DNA of 64,000 bases from Gemmatimonadaceae bacterium (GTDB lineage Bacteria > Gemmatimonadota > Gemmatimonadetes > Gemmatimonadales > Gemmatimonadaceae), in NCBI GenBank assembly GCA_036496605.1, contig DASXKV010000029.1, forward strand, positions 1 through 64,000. The letters run 5' to 3'. The notes below the pieces were generated by a model, which made no database searches, was not told the DNA's origin, and worked only from the letters and a program-made list of their open reading frames with translations. Of this stretch, positions 46,086 to 54,602 are shown piece after piece (position 1 is the stretch's first letter; every line of letters starts with the position of its first letter). The position numbers and the translations under genes were made by a program.

Positions 46086-48536
46086 ACCCCCGACTCCTAT
46101 TGCGATGAGCGCGGCGAGCATTGAAGCGATGGTGATCACCTTGCCGCGCTCGTAAGCCGGATCTTCGTAGCGAAGCTCTACGGAGCGTGCGCCAGTTGGC
46201 AATTGGACGCCGATGAGATTGTAGTCCACGCGGTCCGTGAGCGCCGGTTTCCCGTCTGCTGTCGCCCGCCAGCCAGTGAAATAGTTCTCCGAGACGACGA
46301 GCGCTGCTCCTGCCGGCGCCGGCGAAACAAGCTGCAGCTGCATCCTACCCGGTGAATAACTCCGAACGTTAACCGGCACCGCGAGTGGCTCGGGCAGCGC
46401 TTTGATCTGCTGTCCCGGAATCTTCGATGTTGTGTCGAGAATGGCTACCCGAAGGGGGTCGAACTCCTGCTTTCGCACGACATCGAGCGTCTGATCCTCC
46501 GGGGCCTTCACGAACACCGGTGCAAGCCAGGCGAGCGGATTGTCGCCGGCCACTCGGTACAAATAAACCGGAGTGCCTTGCGCATCCTTCACCGGTCCAA
46601 CGACGCGTTCCATCGGCGGAAGCCCGAGCTGAACCGTCAACTCGTGAATGAGGCTGCTGTCGGCGTTGGTGTAGAAGAAGCGAATATTCTCGTGGCGCCA
46701 GAACGCCGGACTCAAATAGATACGTGGATCATAGCCCGTCGTGCTTGATTTGCCGGCGAGCAACTGGTATCTCCCGATCTCGTTGCCGTGATAACCGAGC
46801 GCCTGTCTGACGTTATGCACCATAAGCCCATCGCCCTCGAGCATGACGTCTCCGCTGGGTGGGTTGCCAAGGGGCATCGCCAGTACGCGGCCGGGTTCAC
46901 GCTGCGAGTTCACATAGTCGATCGCCGCGTCGGACGCGTAAAGCACAGATGCTCTTGGCGAGAACATCCAGTACTGCTTCTCGACGCTGAAGAGGTCGAG
47001 CGCGATGAGCGCGACCACCAGCCATCCGGCGAGGCGCGTCGTTAGGCGCTCCCGATCGAGTAGCCACACCAGTCCCGCCGCAAGGCCGACGACGAGGAAG
47101 CAGCGCCACGCCCCAAGAATGACCGCCGTGCTATTGCTGGCAATGAACGCGTCGAGCTGATCTCCGGCCCAGGAAGCTGCAATCACTTGCGCCACGTTGG
47201 TCAGCGCGCCGACCGACGCGAGCGCGGCAATGACCACCGCCGCAATCAGCCAGCCGACTGCATATCGCACGGAGATGCGGCGCTCCAACAGTTGCTCCAC
47301 GCCCAGCGCGACCAGCATGGCGACCGAGAATGCGATCACGAACAGCATCGTACTCGGCGCACGGAAGAACTTCGTCCCCGGCACGATCGCGTAGATCAAA
47401 CGATAGAAGGGCGTATTGCCGCCTAACGCCCAGAGCAGACTGACAATGAACGTTCCGATCCAGAACCAGCGGAACGCCTTCCGTCTGCTCGTCAGGCCCG
47501 CGCCGGCGAGCAGCAGACTCGCCGCGCCGAGATACTCGCTATGCAGATGAATTCCATTACGACCCCAGTAGCGCGAAAGAATGCCGCTGAACTCGGGCAA
47601 GTAGGTATTGATCAGTTCCTCGATCGGCAGCGAGTACGTCGTCACGTAGGCGTAGTCGCGACCACCTGCGCGCGGGGAGAACGGTACGTATTCCATCACC
47701 GGCAGATACTGCACCGAACCCATGAGGGCGCCGAGACTCACCGCGCCGAGCGCCAAACCAAGTCGTCTGACGGCAGTTGCGCGATCGAGCTGGACGACCG
47801 ATCCATCGCTGGCCTCGATATGCGCGAACGCGAGGTACAGCGAGAATGCTCCGCACCCGAGAAGCATGTACTGTAGCAGCTGCGGGTGGGGGCTCAGCAC
47901 GGCGAGTCCGATGACGAGCGCGAGGACGCCCCACACCCAGTGCCGGCCGTCGCGGATCCCTCGAACCAACATCCAAAGAGCAAGCGGAAAGAGTGCGCTA
48001 ACGTAGAGCTTTCCGTCATGGCCTGGCGAGACATACGCGGCGATTGGACCGCACATCATGTACGCCACACCGCCCGCCAGCGCCGGGATGAATCCCAAGC
48101 CCCACGCGCGCAAGAAGCCGAAGGTAAAGAAGCCCGCGAGAAAAATGTGGATGATGAAGGACCACGTCATCGCGACGTCCGTGGGCAACAACGCGCGTAG
48201 CAGGAACGTGGGATAAAAAATGTCGCCGTGCATGGCGGCGACGTAGGGCAAACCGCCGAAGAGATATGGATTCCACAGCGGGATTCCCTGCCCCGCCTTG
48301 AGCGACATAGCCGCGAAGTTTCGAACGGCGTACCCGCCCGTGTACTGATCGCTCATCGGATTCACGAGGAATCGACCGCTGAGCGCGGGAAACGCCAACG
48401 CCAGAGTGCAGAGAGCGAGAACGAGCGCGGCGAGCGCGTATTCGTGGCGAGGTGCAACTGCTATCGCAGCTACAACTTTAGGGGTGCGCTTGGTTTCCTT
48501 CGGAGGACGCGGCGCGGCTCGCTGTGGCGTGGCCAT
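46026..48536 (-). CDS. YfhO-like multi-spanning membrane protein
   Basis: An 836-residue protein. Residues 30-520 hold about a dozen membrane helices with GT-C style loops (PLWNPYLFGGLPYVAAMHGD, about 85-104), a soluble segment spans about 530-800, and a last helix lies near the C-terminus. This is the YfhO family layout; Bacillus YfhO glycosylates lipoteichoic acid. In a diderm the acceptor must differ, perhaps an outer-surface glycan or protein. Its last 60 nt overlap, antisense, the end of the beta-propeller lipoprotein gene. It lies downstream of a GT4 gene on the same strand (45-nt gap). Confidence 0.8.
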   Translation of the reverse strand: MATPQRAAPRPPKETKRTPKVVAAIAVAPRHEYALAALVLALCTLALAFPALSGRFLVNPMSDQYTGGYAVRNFAAMSLKAGQGIPLWNPYLFGGLPYVAAMHGDIFYPTFLLRALLPTDVAMTWSFIIHIFLAGFFTFGFLRAWGLGFIPALAGGVAYMMCGPIAAYVSPGHDGKLYVSALFPLALWMLVRGIRDGRHWVWGVLALVIGLAVLSPHPQLLQYMLLGCGAFSLYLAFAHIEASDGSVVQLDRATAVRRLGLALGAVSLGALMGSVQYLPVMEYVPFSPRAGGRDYAYVTTYSLPIEELINTYLPEFSGILSRYWGRNGIHLHSEYLGAASLLLAGAGLTSRRKAFRWFWIGTFIVSLLWALGGNTPFYRLIYAIVPGTKFFRAPSTMLFVIAFSVAMLVALGVEQLLERRISVRYAVGWLIAAVVIAALASVGALTNVAQVIAASWAGDQLDAFIASNSTAVILGAWRCFLVVGLAAGLVWLLDRERLTTRLAGWLVVALIALDLFSVEKQYWMFSPRASVLYASDAAIDYVNSQREPGRVLAMPLGNPPSGDVMLEGDGLMVHNVRQALGYHGNEIGRYQLLAGKSSTTGYDPRIYLSPAFWRHENIRFFYTNADSSLIHELTVQLGLPPMERVVGPVKDAQGTPVYLYRVAGDNPLAWLAPVFVKAPEDQTLDVVRKQEFDPLRVAILDTTSKIPGQQIKALPEPLAVPVNVRSYSPGRMQLQLVSPAPAGAALVVSENYFTGWRATADGKPALTDRVDYNLIGVQLPTGARSVELRYEDPAYERGKVITIASMLAALIAIGVGGLLYKTHVTGFVGDRGTSVR

Positions 48537-48581
48537 TTATCGGTTCTCGGGTCTAGCTAAGGCAGAAGCTAACGGCGACGC

Positions 48582-49751
48582 TCAACCGCGGCGATGGCGA
48601 ACGGCGTCAGAATAGATAGACGCGTAGCGGGCAGCGACCGCATCAGGACTGAACTTCGCGATCATGAGAGCGCGCCCTCCCCTGCCTAAACGCGCGCGCT
48701 CGTCTGGATTTGTCAGAAGTTCGTCAAGAGCCGTAGCGAGCGCCTCGATGTTCCCTGGTTGAACGAGCACTCCGGTTCGCCCTGGCACGACCGCGTCTGG
48801 AACACCACCAGAATCGAACGCCACCACCGGCGTCTCGCAGAGAAGCGACTCGATTGCGGTGAGACCGAGTCCTTCGTCGAGCGCGGGAATCACATGCACT
48901 GCGGCTTCACGATACCGCTCGGCCAGATCCGCCTGTGACAGGAGTGGCAGCCAGTTGATGCGGTCGGCGACGCCAAGGTCCTGCGCCAATTCTCGTAGAT
49001 GAGCATCGTCGACGCGTCCGGCACCAACGACATCCACCGAGGGTCGCGTCCGCATAATGGCGAGGGCGCGTAGCAGATGGTGAAGTCCCTTCTGCTCAGT
49101 CAATTTACCGATGAAGAGGAGCCGGTTCTCGACGCGTGCGTTGCCGGGATGGAAGAGACCCGGCACAACAGGCATCGGTGCCACGATCGGATTCGCCTTC
49201 GGTGCCAGCTGCGTGGCTTCGCGCGCGAGCCAGGACGAGACGGTCGTCAGCGCATCGGTAGTACGCGCGACGAAGCGGAACGCGCGCGCACCTCCGAGGA
49301 CATCGCGGGCGAGACGCACGTCCGAGCCATGCAGTGTCGTCACAAGTGGCCGCCGGGCGAGCGCGCGCAGTCCCGTTCCGATGATTCCTCCGGGAAACCA
49401 CCAGTGCGCGTGGACAAGATCGAATTGGCCCGTTCGCAAGAGGCGTAGCGACTTGGCGAACGCGGCGGAGAGGAGTCCCGCCATCGCGATGCGGCCGCGC
49501 CAGGAGCTGCGGACCTGCACGCTCATCATTCCGCCGTAGGCGAGGGACTCCATGCCGCCTGGCGCATAACGATAGCGGTGGACGCGGATTCCCTCGATGA
49601 TCTCGTGGCTCGTCAAGCCCGGCGCGGAGGGAGCAAGGACCTCGCTGTCGATGCCGTGATCACGGAGCGCCGTGGCGAGGCGAAGGATGAACGACCCGAC
49701 CGGATCGTTCTCGTATCGCGGATAAGCGTGTGCGATGAAGAGCGCACGCAT
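48582..49751 (-). CDS. Glycosyltransferase family 4
   Basis: A 389-residue GT-B glycosyltransferase. The N-terminal domain has FIAHAYPRYENDPVGSFI (about 5-22) and VHAHWWFPGGIIG. The C-terminal donor domain has FIGKLTEQKGLHHLLRALA (about 200-220) and the retaining-enzyme motif EGLGLTAIESLLCETPVVAF (about 288-307). The frame is open to 50033, but the ATG at 49751 overlaps the deacetylase stop by one base and begins at the fold. The sugar and acceptor are unknown; its neighbours suggest capsule or exopolysaccharide assembly. Confidence 0.88.
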   Translation of the reverse strand: MRALFIAHAYPRYENDPVGSFILRLATALRDHGIDSEVLAPSAPGLTSHEIIEGIRVHRYRYAPGGMESLAYGGMMSVQVRSSWRGRIAMAGLLSAAFAKSLRLLRTGQFDLVHAHWWFPGGIIGTGLRALARRPLVTTLHGSDVRLARDVLGGARAFRFVARTTDALTTVSSWLAREATQLAPKANPIVAPMPVVPGLFHPGNARVENRLLFIGKLTEQKGLHHLLRALAIMRTRPSVDVVGAGRVDDAHLRELAQDLGVADRINWLPLLSQADLAERYREAAVHVIPALDEGLGLTAIESLLCETPVVAFDSGGVPDAVVPGRTGVLVQPGNIEALATALDELLTNPDERARLGRGGRALMIAKFSPDAVAARYASIYSDAVRHRRG

Positions 49752-51202
49752 CACGAGTGTGGCGAGGGTTGTTCGGCGAGGCGCGCTCCGGCGGCATTCT
49801 CCAGACCGAGCGCGTATTGCGGCGCCGGCTCGGTCGTGTGAAAGCGCACGGTGCCGTCGGCGGCAATCGCCGTAGCGCGGGCGGCACGCCGCGCGCGCCG
49901 CCAGGCAACGATCTGCCCCGTCGTTGCGAAGAAGGCGTGCATCATCGCGAGTCGGCTGACGAGGTTCCCGTAGGCATCGGGCGCGCCGGGAAAGCCGAGG
50001 GCCGTCGTGAGATTGGGATGCCAGATGCCGCACCAGAGGCCGTCGACTGCACGCGTCGTCTCGGCCAGATCCAACGCGTCGGCGATCCAGGCGTCCGGCG
50101 ACTCGATGCGCCGGTACTTACTCAACGCGCGGTCCATCCACGTGAACGGAATCTCGTCGATGTTCAGCGAGCTCTGATCACTCTCGCTCCACACGGGTAC
50201 GACGTCGGCGACGCCGAGCCGAAATCCATTGCGATCGGCGAAGCCGAAGGTCGAGTCGTGGTTAAATCCAGCGGTGGCCATCGCCCGATGGGTGACGCCC
50301 GGTCGCATGCGCAGATAATGCTGGCGAACGCCGTTAGGCATGGCACCCGCGATCGCACCCAACCGCTCTCGTTGGGCGCGGAAGCGCTCCGCATCGAGGT
50401 ACGTCTCGAAGCTGCCGTGAAGCTCGACGCCGTGGCCGGCGGATGCGATGGCGGAGATGATACGGCGGGCGGCCGGCGACTCAGGGACATAAGTCAGATC
50501 GCCGGCGCGCATTGTCGCGAACGTCGGGGTCCCACAGAGGATGAACCATGTCGACTTCACGTCATACGTGCGTTCGGCCTCCAGCACGCTCGCCACGCCC
50601 TGCCACACGGGATTGCCAACGGCAGAACCGAGTGCGGCGCGAATGATCGCGCCGATGCGACTAAAATCTCGCTTACGTGCCAGCTCGACGATACGCAATC
50701 CGGTGAAAACGGGCCAATGCGCCACGACGTCGAGATCGTGACTCAATACTACAGCCCAGCGCTTGCCATTTGGCCATGGCGCGAGCAGTCGCAGGGGTCT
50801 TCGGCCAGCGACAGCGACGACGGCGCGCCGCAACTCGACGGCGGCGAGGCTCAGGACGGGCGAACGCTCGTGGCCCGAGGTCACGAGGTCGTTGTCCTCG
50901 GCACGCACGCGGCCGAAACGGTCATAGATCGTTGCGTGCTGCTCGCGCGCCGCGCCGGCGATCGATGTCACCAGCCGGAGCACCGAACGAGGCACCGTTA
51001 CTTGACCGTCGCCGCGCTCGATCCACCAACCGCGAGCGAGACACGCGGCGAGTGTCACGGCCTCCTCACCATCGACTAGACGGAGACGCACGATGTCGCC
51101 GTTCCCCGCGAAACGCAGGACGCGCGACAAATCGAGGAGGAGCTCGAGCCCGAATCGCTCGGCCGAGCCGCGTGGTTGAGATTCCGGGTCGAGCGCGAGC
51201 AT
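49751..51202 (-). CDS. Polysaccharide deacetylase-like protein
   Basis: A protein of about 483 residues. Residues 145-430 resemble the polysaccharide-deacetylase/TIM-like family with the opening WAVVLSHDLDVVAHWPVF (metal-binding HD..D region), a mid motif VELHGSFETYLDAERFRAQR and TFGFADRNGFRLGV. The canonical TFDDG and HxxxH motifs are changed, so activity on N-acetyl sugars is uncertain. The N-terminal 140 residues have no recognised domain. The start is either TTG at 51217 or ATG at 51202. The stop overlaps the GT4 start. It may modify the glycan that GT4 builds. Confidence 0.72.
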   Translation of the reverse strand: MLALDPESQPRGSAERFGLELLLDLSRVLRFAGNGDIVRLRLVDGEEAVTLAACLARGWWIERGDGQVTVPRSVLRLVTSIAGAAREQHATIYDRFGRVRAEDNDLVTSGHERSPVLSLAAVELRRAVVAVAGRRPLRLLAPWPNGKRWAVVLSHDLDVVAHWPVFTGLRIVELARKRDFSRIGAIIRAALGSAVGNPVWQGVASVLEAERTYDVKSTWFILCGTPTFATMRAGDLTYVPESPAARRIISAIASAGHGVELHGSFETYLDAERFRAQRERLGAIAGAMPNGVRQHYLRMRPGVTHRAMATAGFNHDSTFGFADRNGFRLGVADVVPVWSESDQSSLNIDEIPFTWMDRALSKYRRIESPDAWIADALDLAETTRAVDGLWCGIWHPNLTTALGFPGAPDAYGNLVSRLAMMHAFFATTGQIVAWRRARRAARATAIAADGTVRFHTTEPAPQYALGLENAAGARLAEQPSPHS

Positions 51203-51365
51203 CAGAGTCGCTCCCAAGCTGACCGGCTATGGAACAGGGCGCAAGTGCGCGCCAGATCCGTCGACGTATGGTGATGGATCATCCATCGCCGCGAGCAAGA
51301 CGGTGGCGTACTTGACTCGTCGGCGCGTGGCGGCCCAGACTTCGCGCGGTCCCTTACCTCGCCGA

Positions 51366-52418
51366 ATGATTCCGAAGAAGCGAATTCCCTTCAGGCACCT
51401 CATCCTCTTCGGATGGATGCCAAGCGCCCTGAAGGTGTGGGCGTATCGGCATCTGCTCGGCTATCGCATCGGCCGCGGTGTACGCATGTCGTTTGGCGGT
51501 GTGGTGGTCGGGAAGAACGTCAGCCTTGGTGATCACGTCGAGATCGGGTTGCTCGCGGTCGTCATGGGCCGGACGATCGAGATCGGGCGTCACTCGAGCG
51601 TGGGAACGATGAGCTACGTCGCGTGCGAGAAGATCACAATCGGCGAGGACGCTCGCATTCGCGAGCAGGTTTATGTGGGGGGACCGCAGCTGCCCGAGTC
51701 GAGTTTCACGCTCGGCAGTCGGACGATCATTCTCCAGATGGCGTACATCAATCCGACGAAGCCGGTGACGATCGGCGACGACACGGGGATCGGCGGCCAT
51801 TGCCTGATTTTCACCCACGGCGCATGGCTGAATGCGCTCGACGGCTACCCGGTGAATTACGAGCCTGTGACGTTAGGCAAGAGCGTGTGGCTGCCCTGGC
51901 GTGTGTTCATCATGCCGGGCACGACGATCGGTGACGGCTCGGTGATCGGCGCGAATTCGCTCGTGCAAGGTACGATCCCGCCGTGCAGTCTCGCGGTCGG
52001 TTCGCCTGCGAAGGTGATTCGCTCAGCGCCGGATTTTCCACGACGATTGAATGCCGAGCAGCGCGCGGCGAAAGTAGCGGAGATGCTGAGCGAATTCGAC
52101 CGGTATGTCATGTATGAAGGGACACGCATCGAGGCGAATGGCGCGGAGCGCACTTATCATCGCGACGGGAGGCGCTGGCGTTTGGTTTGGCGACGCGGCG
52201 CAGGCCAAGACGTCCCGCTCGACCGAGGTGACACGCTGCTGACGGAAGTCGCGCTCGACGACGCCGAGCGCCGCGCGCTGGGCGAGCAAGGCGCGTACTG
52301 GCTGGATCTCGCTGGAAAGAGCCGAAGCGAGTCGGGGAGTCCCCTGACCGAAGAGATCGCGTCGTTCCTCGCCCGGTATGGGATCCGGCTGCCGCGTGTG
52401 CCCACAGCTAGTGGATGA
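51366..52418 (+). CDS. Hexapeptide-repeat acyltransferase
   Basis: About 350 residues. Residues 25-225 form a left-handed beta-helix of hexapeptide repeats (IGRGVRMSFGGVVVGKNVSL, later ITIGEDARIREQVYVGG) ending in VIGANSLVQGTIPPCSLAVG. This is the usual layout of CoA-dependent sugar O-acetyltransferases (WcaF/LacA/NodL type), and the loop histidines (GHCLIFTHGAW) could be catalytic. The last 120 residues form a separate, charged domain with no known match. The start could also be the GTG at 51303, 21 codons earlier. It is divergent from the deacetylase-like gene and may decorate the same glycan. Confidence 0.78.
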   Translation: MIPKKRIPFRHLILFGWMPSALKVWAYRHLLGYRIGRGVRMSFGGVVVGKNVSLGDHVEIGLLAVVMGRTIEIGRHSSVGTMSYVACEKITIGEDARIREQVYVGGPQLPESSFTLGSRTIILQMAYINPTKPVTIGDDTGIGGHCLIFTHGAWLNALDGYPVNYEPVTLGKSVWLPWRVFIMPGTTIGDGSVIGANSLVQGTIPPCSLAVGSPAKVIRSAPDFPRRLNAEQRAAKVAEMLSEFDRYVMYEGTRIEANGAERTYHRDGRRWRLVWRRGAGQDVPLDRGDTLLTEVALDDAERRALGEQGAYWLDLAGKSRSESGSPLTEEIASFLARYGIRLPRVPTASG

Positions 52419-52617
52419 AGCGCCGGAAGCCCGTCTGGTCGGCAACGATGACAGTACCATCGGCGGCAATCGCGATGTTACGAGGATCGCCACCGGTGTT
52501 GATCGTCTTGTAAACTTCGCGCGTGGCGACCTCGACGACTTTCACTGCTCGACCGTTTGCCAGGACGACGTAGAGATAATCGGTGCCAATCGGCGCGGGC
52601 GTCGTGTCAGGCGGTAG
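52408..52617 (-). pseudogene. C-terminal remnant of a beta-propeller protein
   Basis: On the minus strand a 69-codon frame ends in TAG at 52410-52408. Its translation includes GTDYLYVVLANGRAVKVVEV, then TREVYKTINTGGDPRNIAIA and ADGTVIVADQTGFRRFIH. These are YVTN-type blade sequences, parallel to the last blades of the lipoproteins at 43409 and 44589. There is no start codon at its head: the frame begins directly after the TGA of the flippase-like gene, in the same frame. A signal peptide and earlier blades are missing. It looks like a decayed fragment; a 43-residue product from an internal GTG is conceivable but unlikely. Confidence 0.65.
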
Positions 52618-53571
52618 TCATGACCGCCGAACGAGGTAAAGGAGTCCCGGCGTGACCTCGAGCACCGTGAGCCAAAGGCGTGAGGCAACCGTGATGACGG
52701 CCGCTTCCGCGGGCGTCCCCAGCTTGAGGGCGACGAACACGGTGGTCATCGCCCATTCGCGGACGCCGAGACCGCCGGGCGCGGGCAGCGCGAGATAGCC
52801 CACCAGATAAGAGAGTGTGAATGTCGCGACGTACGCCGCCCAGCTGCCGCCGGCGCGGCCGACGACGGCCACGGCGAAGAGCTCGAATGCGACGCCGTAG
52901 AGGAGCCAGGTAATCACGTAGCCTGCGGTACTTTCCCACACCGCCACCGCAGGGATGGAAAGCGAGACCGTCCGCTTCATGACACGGCCAACCAGAGTTG
53001 CGGCCCACTTCACGGTGAGTGGCGCGAGCAGCAGCGCGAGTAGGAGTATGACCGTGGCGGCCATCACGGCGCCTTGCGTGCGAGCGCCGAGCGCTCGTAA
53101 GGACTGCGTTCCGAGCGCCAGCACAACGACGAATCCTGCGACGACGTTACAGACGGCAACCATGATCGCGGAGCTACCGGCGACGGCGAGCGAGACCTGC
53201 TCGCGACGCATCATCGTCGCCATGGACGTAAGCTGCCACACTTTACCGGGAACGTACTTTCCCAAGTTTGAAACGAACCAGACGCGGGCAGCGAGGGCGA
53301 ACGACACCCGCGCTCCGGAGCGCGCGAGCAGGCGTCGCCAGATCTCGACGAGTAGTCCGTAAGTCGCGAGCACGACAAGTGAAGACAGCCCGAGCCATCC
53401 CCAATGCAACTCGATATTCAGCTCGGCGGCGGAGGCGTCGCGCCATTGTCGCCAGATCGTCCACGCCGCGAAAATGACGAAGGCGATGGCCAATGCGTAC
53501 TGGGCAAAGCGCCAGGCGATGCGCCTAGCGCCTGGCGAAGCGGCAGCGGGAGGGTCGCCCCTGGCGGTCAA
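52618..53571 (-). CDS. LPG-synthase-type membrane protein (UPF0104)
   Basis: A 317-residue protein with about eight membrane helices, matching the lysylphosphatidylglycerol synthase transmembrane region family (UPF0104/YbhN). Typical phrases are SNLGKYVPGKVWQLTSMATM (about 103-122) and YLALPAPGGLGVREWAMTT (about 262-280). Such proteins without the synthase domain often sit beside glycosyltransferases and are thought to help lipid-linked sugar transport; this is inferred. The TTG start overlaps the GT2 stop (TTGA). Directly after its stop lies a beta-propeller remnant in the same frame. Confidence 0.82.
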   Translation of the reverse strand: MTARGDPPAAASPGARRIAWRFAQYALAIAFVIFAAWTIWRQWRDASAAELNIELHWGWLGLSSLVVLATYGLLVEIWRRLLARSGARVSFALAARVWFVSNLGKYVPGKVWQLTSMATMMRREQVSLAVAGSSAIMVAVCNVVAGFVVVLALGTQSLRALGARTQGAVMAATVILLLALLLAPLTVKWAATLVGRVMKRTVSLSIPAVAVWESTAGYVITWLLYGVAFELFAVAVVGRAGGSWAAYVATFTLSYLVGYLALPAPGGLGVREWAMTTVFVALKLGTPAEAAVITVASRLWLTVLEVTPGLLYLVRRS

Positions 53572-54602
53572 AAGCCGGGGCGATCGCCGGTGGGGCTCTC
53601 CGACGACGAGCCAACCGCCTCATCCAAGCGGCGGCGAAGCTCGCGCATCTCCGCTCGCTGACCGGCTATCTGCTCCCCGAGGAGTCCCGCGGCGCCAAAG
53701 ACACCGCCGAGGATGAGACAAGTTTGGATGATCGTCCACACCCAGCGCTGGCCGACGTCGTAGATCCAGAGGCGCGCCAGCGCCAGAAGTCCGGCGAGCA
53801 CACCGACAACGAAGATCACCGCGCCGAGCATCCCGAAGGCAAGCAACGGTTTCTGAGCAAATCGCAGCTCGAACCACACCGAGAGCATGTCAAGCACGCC
53901 GATCGGAATCCGATGCCAGCTCGCGAACTTAGAGCGACCCGCATGGCGTGGATAGAGCGGCACCGGGACTTCAGCAACCGTGAAACCCTGCGCGGCGGCA
54001 ATCACGATCATGTAGCGGTGCCAATCCGGCCGCACCGGCAGAACTTCCATGATCTCGCGTCGATAGGCCTTGACGCTGTTGAGATCCTTGACCTTCACGT
54101 CGAACAACAGACGGCTGAGTCGGTTGTATATCCCGGACACCAGCGCCTTCTCGTACTTCCCTTCCTTGAACCCCGTGACCATGTCCGCTTCGTCGGCGAG
54201 AATGGGTGCGACGAGATGCGGAATGTCTTCGGGCTTGAATTGCAGGTCGGCGGGATAGAAAACGAGAACTCGCCCACGTGCGTGCAGATAGCCGGTACGA
54301 AGGGCGTCAGCGATGCCGCGGCGGCTCCGATGCCGCGCGAGTTTCAGAAATGGATAGCGCCGAGTGAGCTGCTGGAGAACCGGCCAAGTGTCATCCTCCG
54401 AGCCATCATCGATAACGACGACCTCGAAGGAGACGTTAGGCACCGAATGAAAAGTCGCGTCTGCCTGTTCCATGAACAGTGGCAGATTCTCCGACTCGTC
54501 TTTGGCGGGGACGAGGACGGAGACGTCGACGATCGAGGGGCGAGGGGCTAGGGGTGTTGGGGCTAGGGCGGGCACGGTGGTACTCGCGGTCATGCCGCTC
54601 AC
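53568..54602 (-). CDS. Family 2 glycosyltransferase with C-terminal membrane helices
   Basis: A 344-residue GtrB/ArnC-like GT2 enzyme that probably charges undecaprenyl phosphate with a sugar. Visible are VSVLVPAKDESENLPLFMEQ (about 27-46), VVVIDDGSEDDTWPVL and RGRVLVFYPADLQF (the DxD-equivalent region, about 109-122). KDLNSVKAYRREIM precedes two membrane helices (about 255-280 and 288-315). Two in-frame ATGs occur at the N-terminus (residues 1 and 4). It overlaps the stop of rpoN and is followed by the membrane protein at 52618, a plausible pair for exporting a lipid-linked sugar. Confidence 0.86.
   Translation of the reverse strand: MSGMTASTTVPALAPTPLAPRPSIVDVSVLVPAKDESENLPLFMEQADATFHSVPNVSFEVVVIDDGSEDDTWPVLQQLTRRYPFLKLARHRSRRGIADALRTGYLHARGRVLVFYPADLQFKPEDIPHLVAPILADEADMVTGFKEGKYEKALVSGIYNRLSRLLFDVKVKDLNSVKAYRREIMEVLPVRPDWHRYMIVIAAAQGFTVAEVPVPLYPRHAGRSKFASWHRIPIGVLDMLSVWFELRFAQKPLLAFGMLGAVIFVVGVLAGLLALARLWIYDVGQRWVWTIIQTCLILGGVFGAAGLLGEQIAGQRAEMRELRRRLDEAVGSSSESPTGDRPGF

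Noticed and set aside
49757-51079. Plus-strand frame of 440 codons opposite the deacetylase-like gene
   Set aside because: Highly Arg/Gly-rich shadow; the minus strand shows family motifs and overlapping codons with its neighbour.
52378-52617. Plus-strand frame of 79 codons over the propeller remnant
   Set aside because: The minus-strand frame gives recognisable blade sequence; the plus-strand frame is its antisense and lacks family features.
53724-54551. Plus-strand frame of 275 codons opposite the GT2 gene
   Set aside because: The GT2 motifs are clear on the minus strand; the plus frame has no family features.
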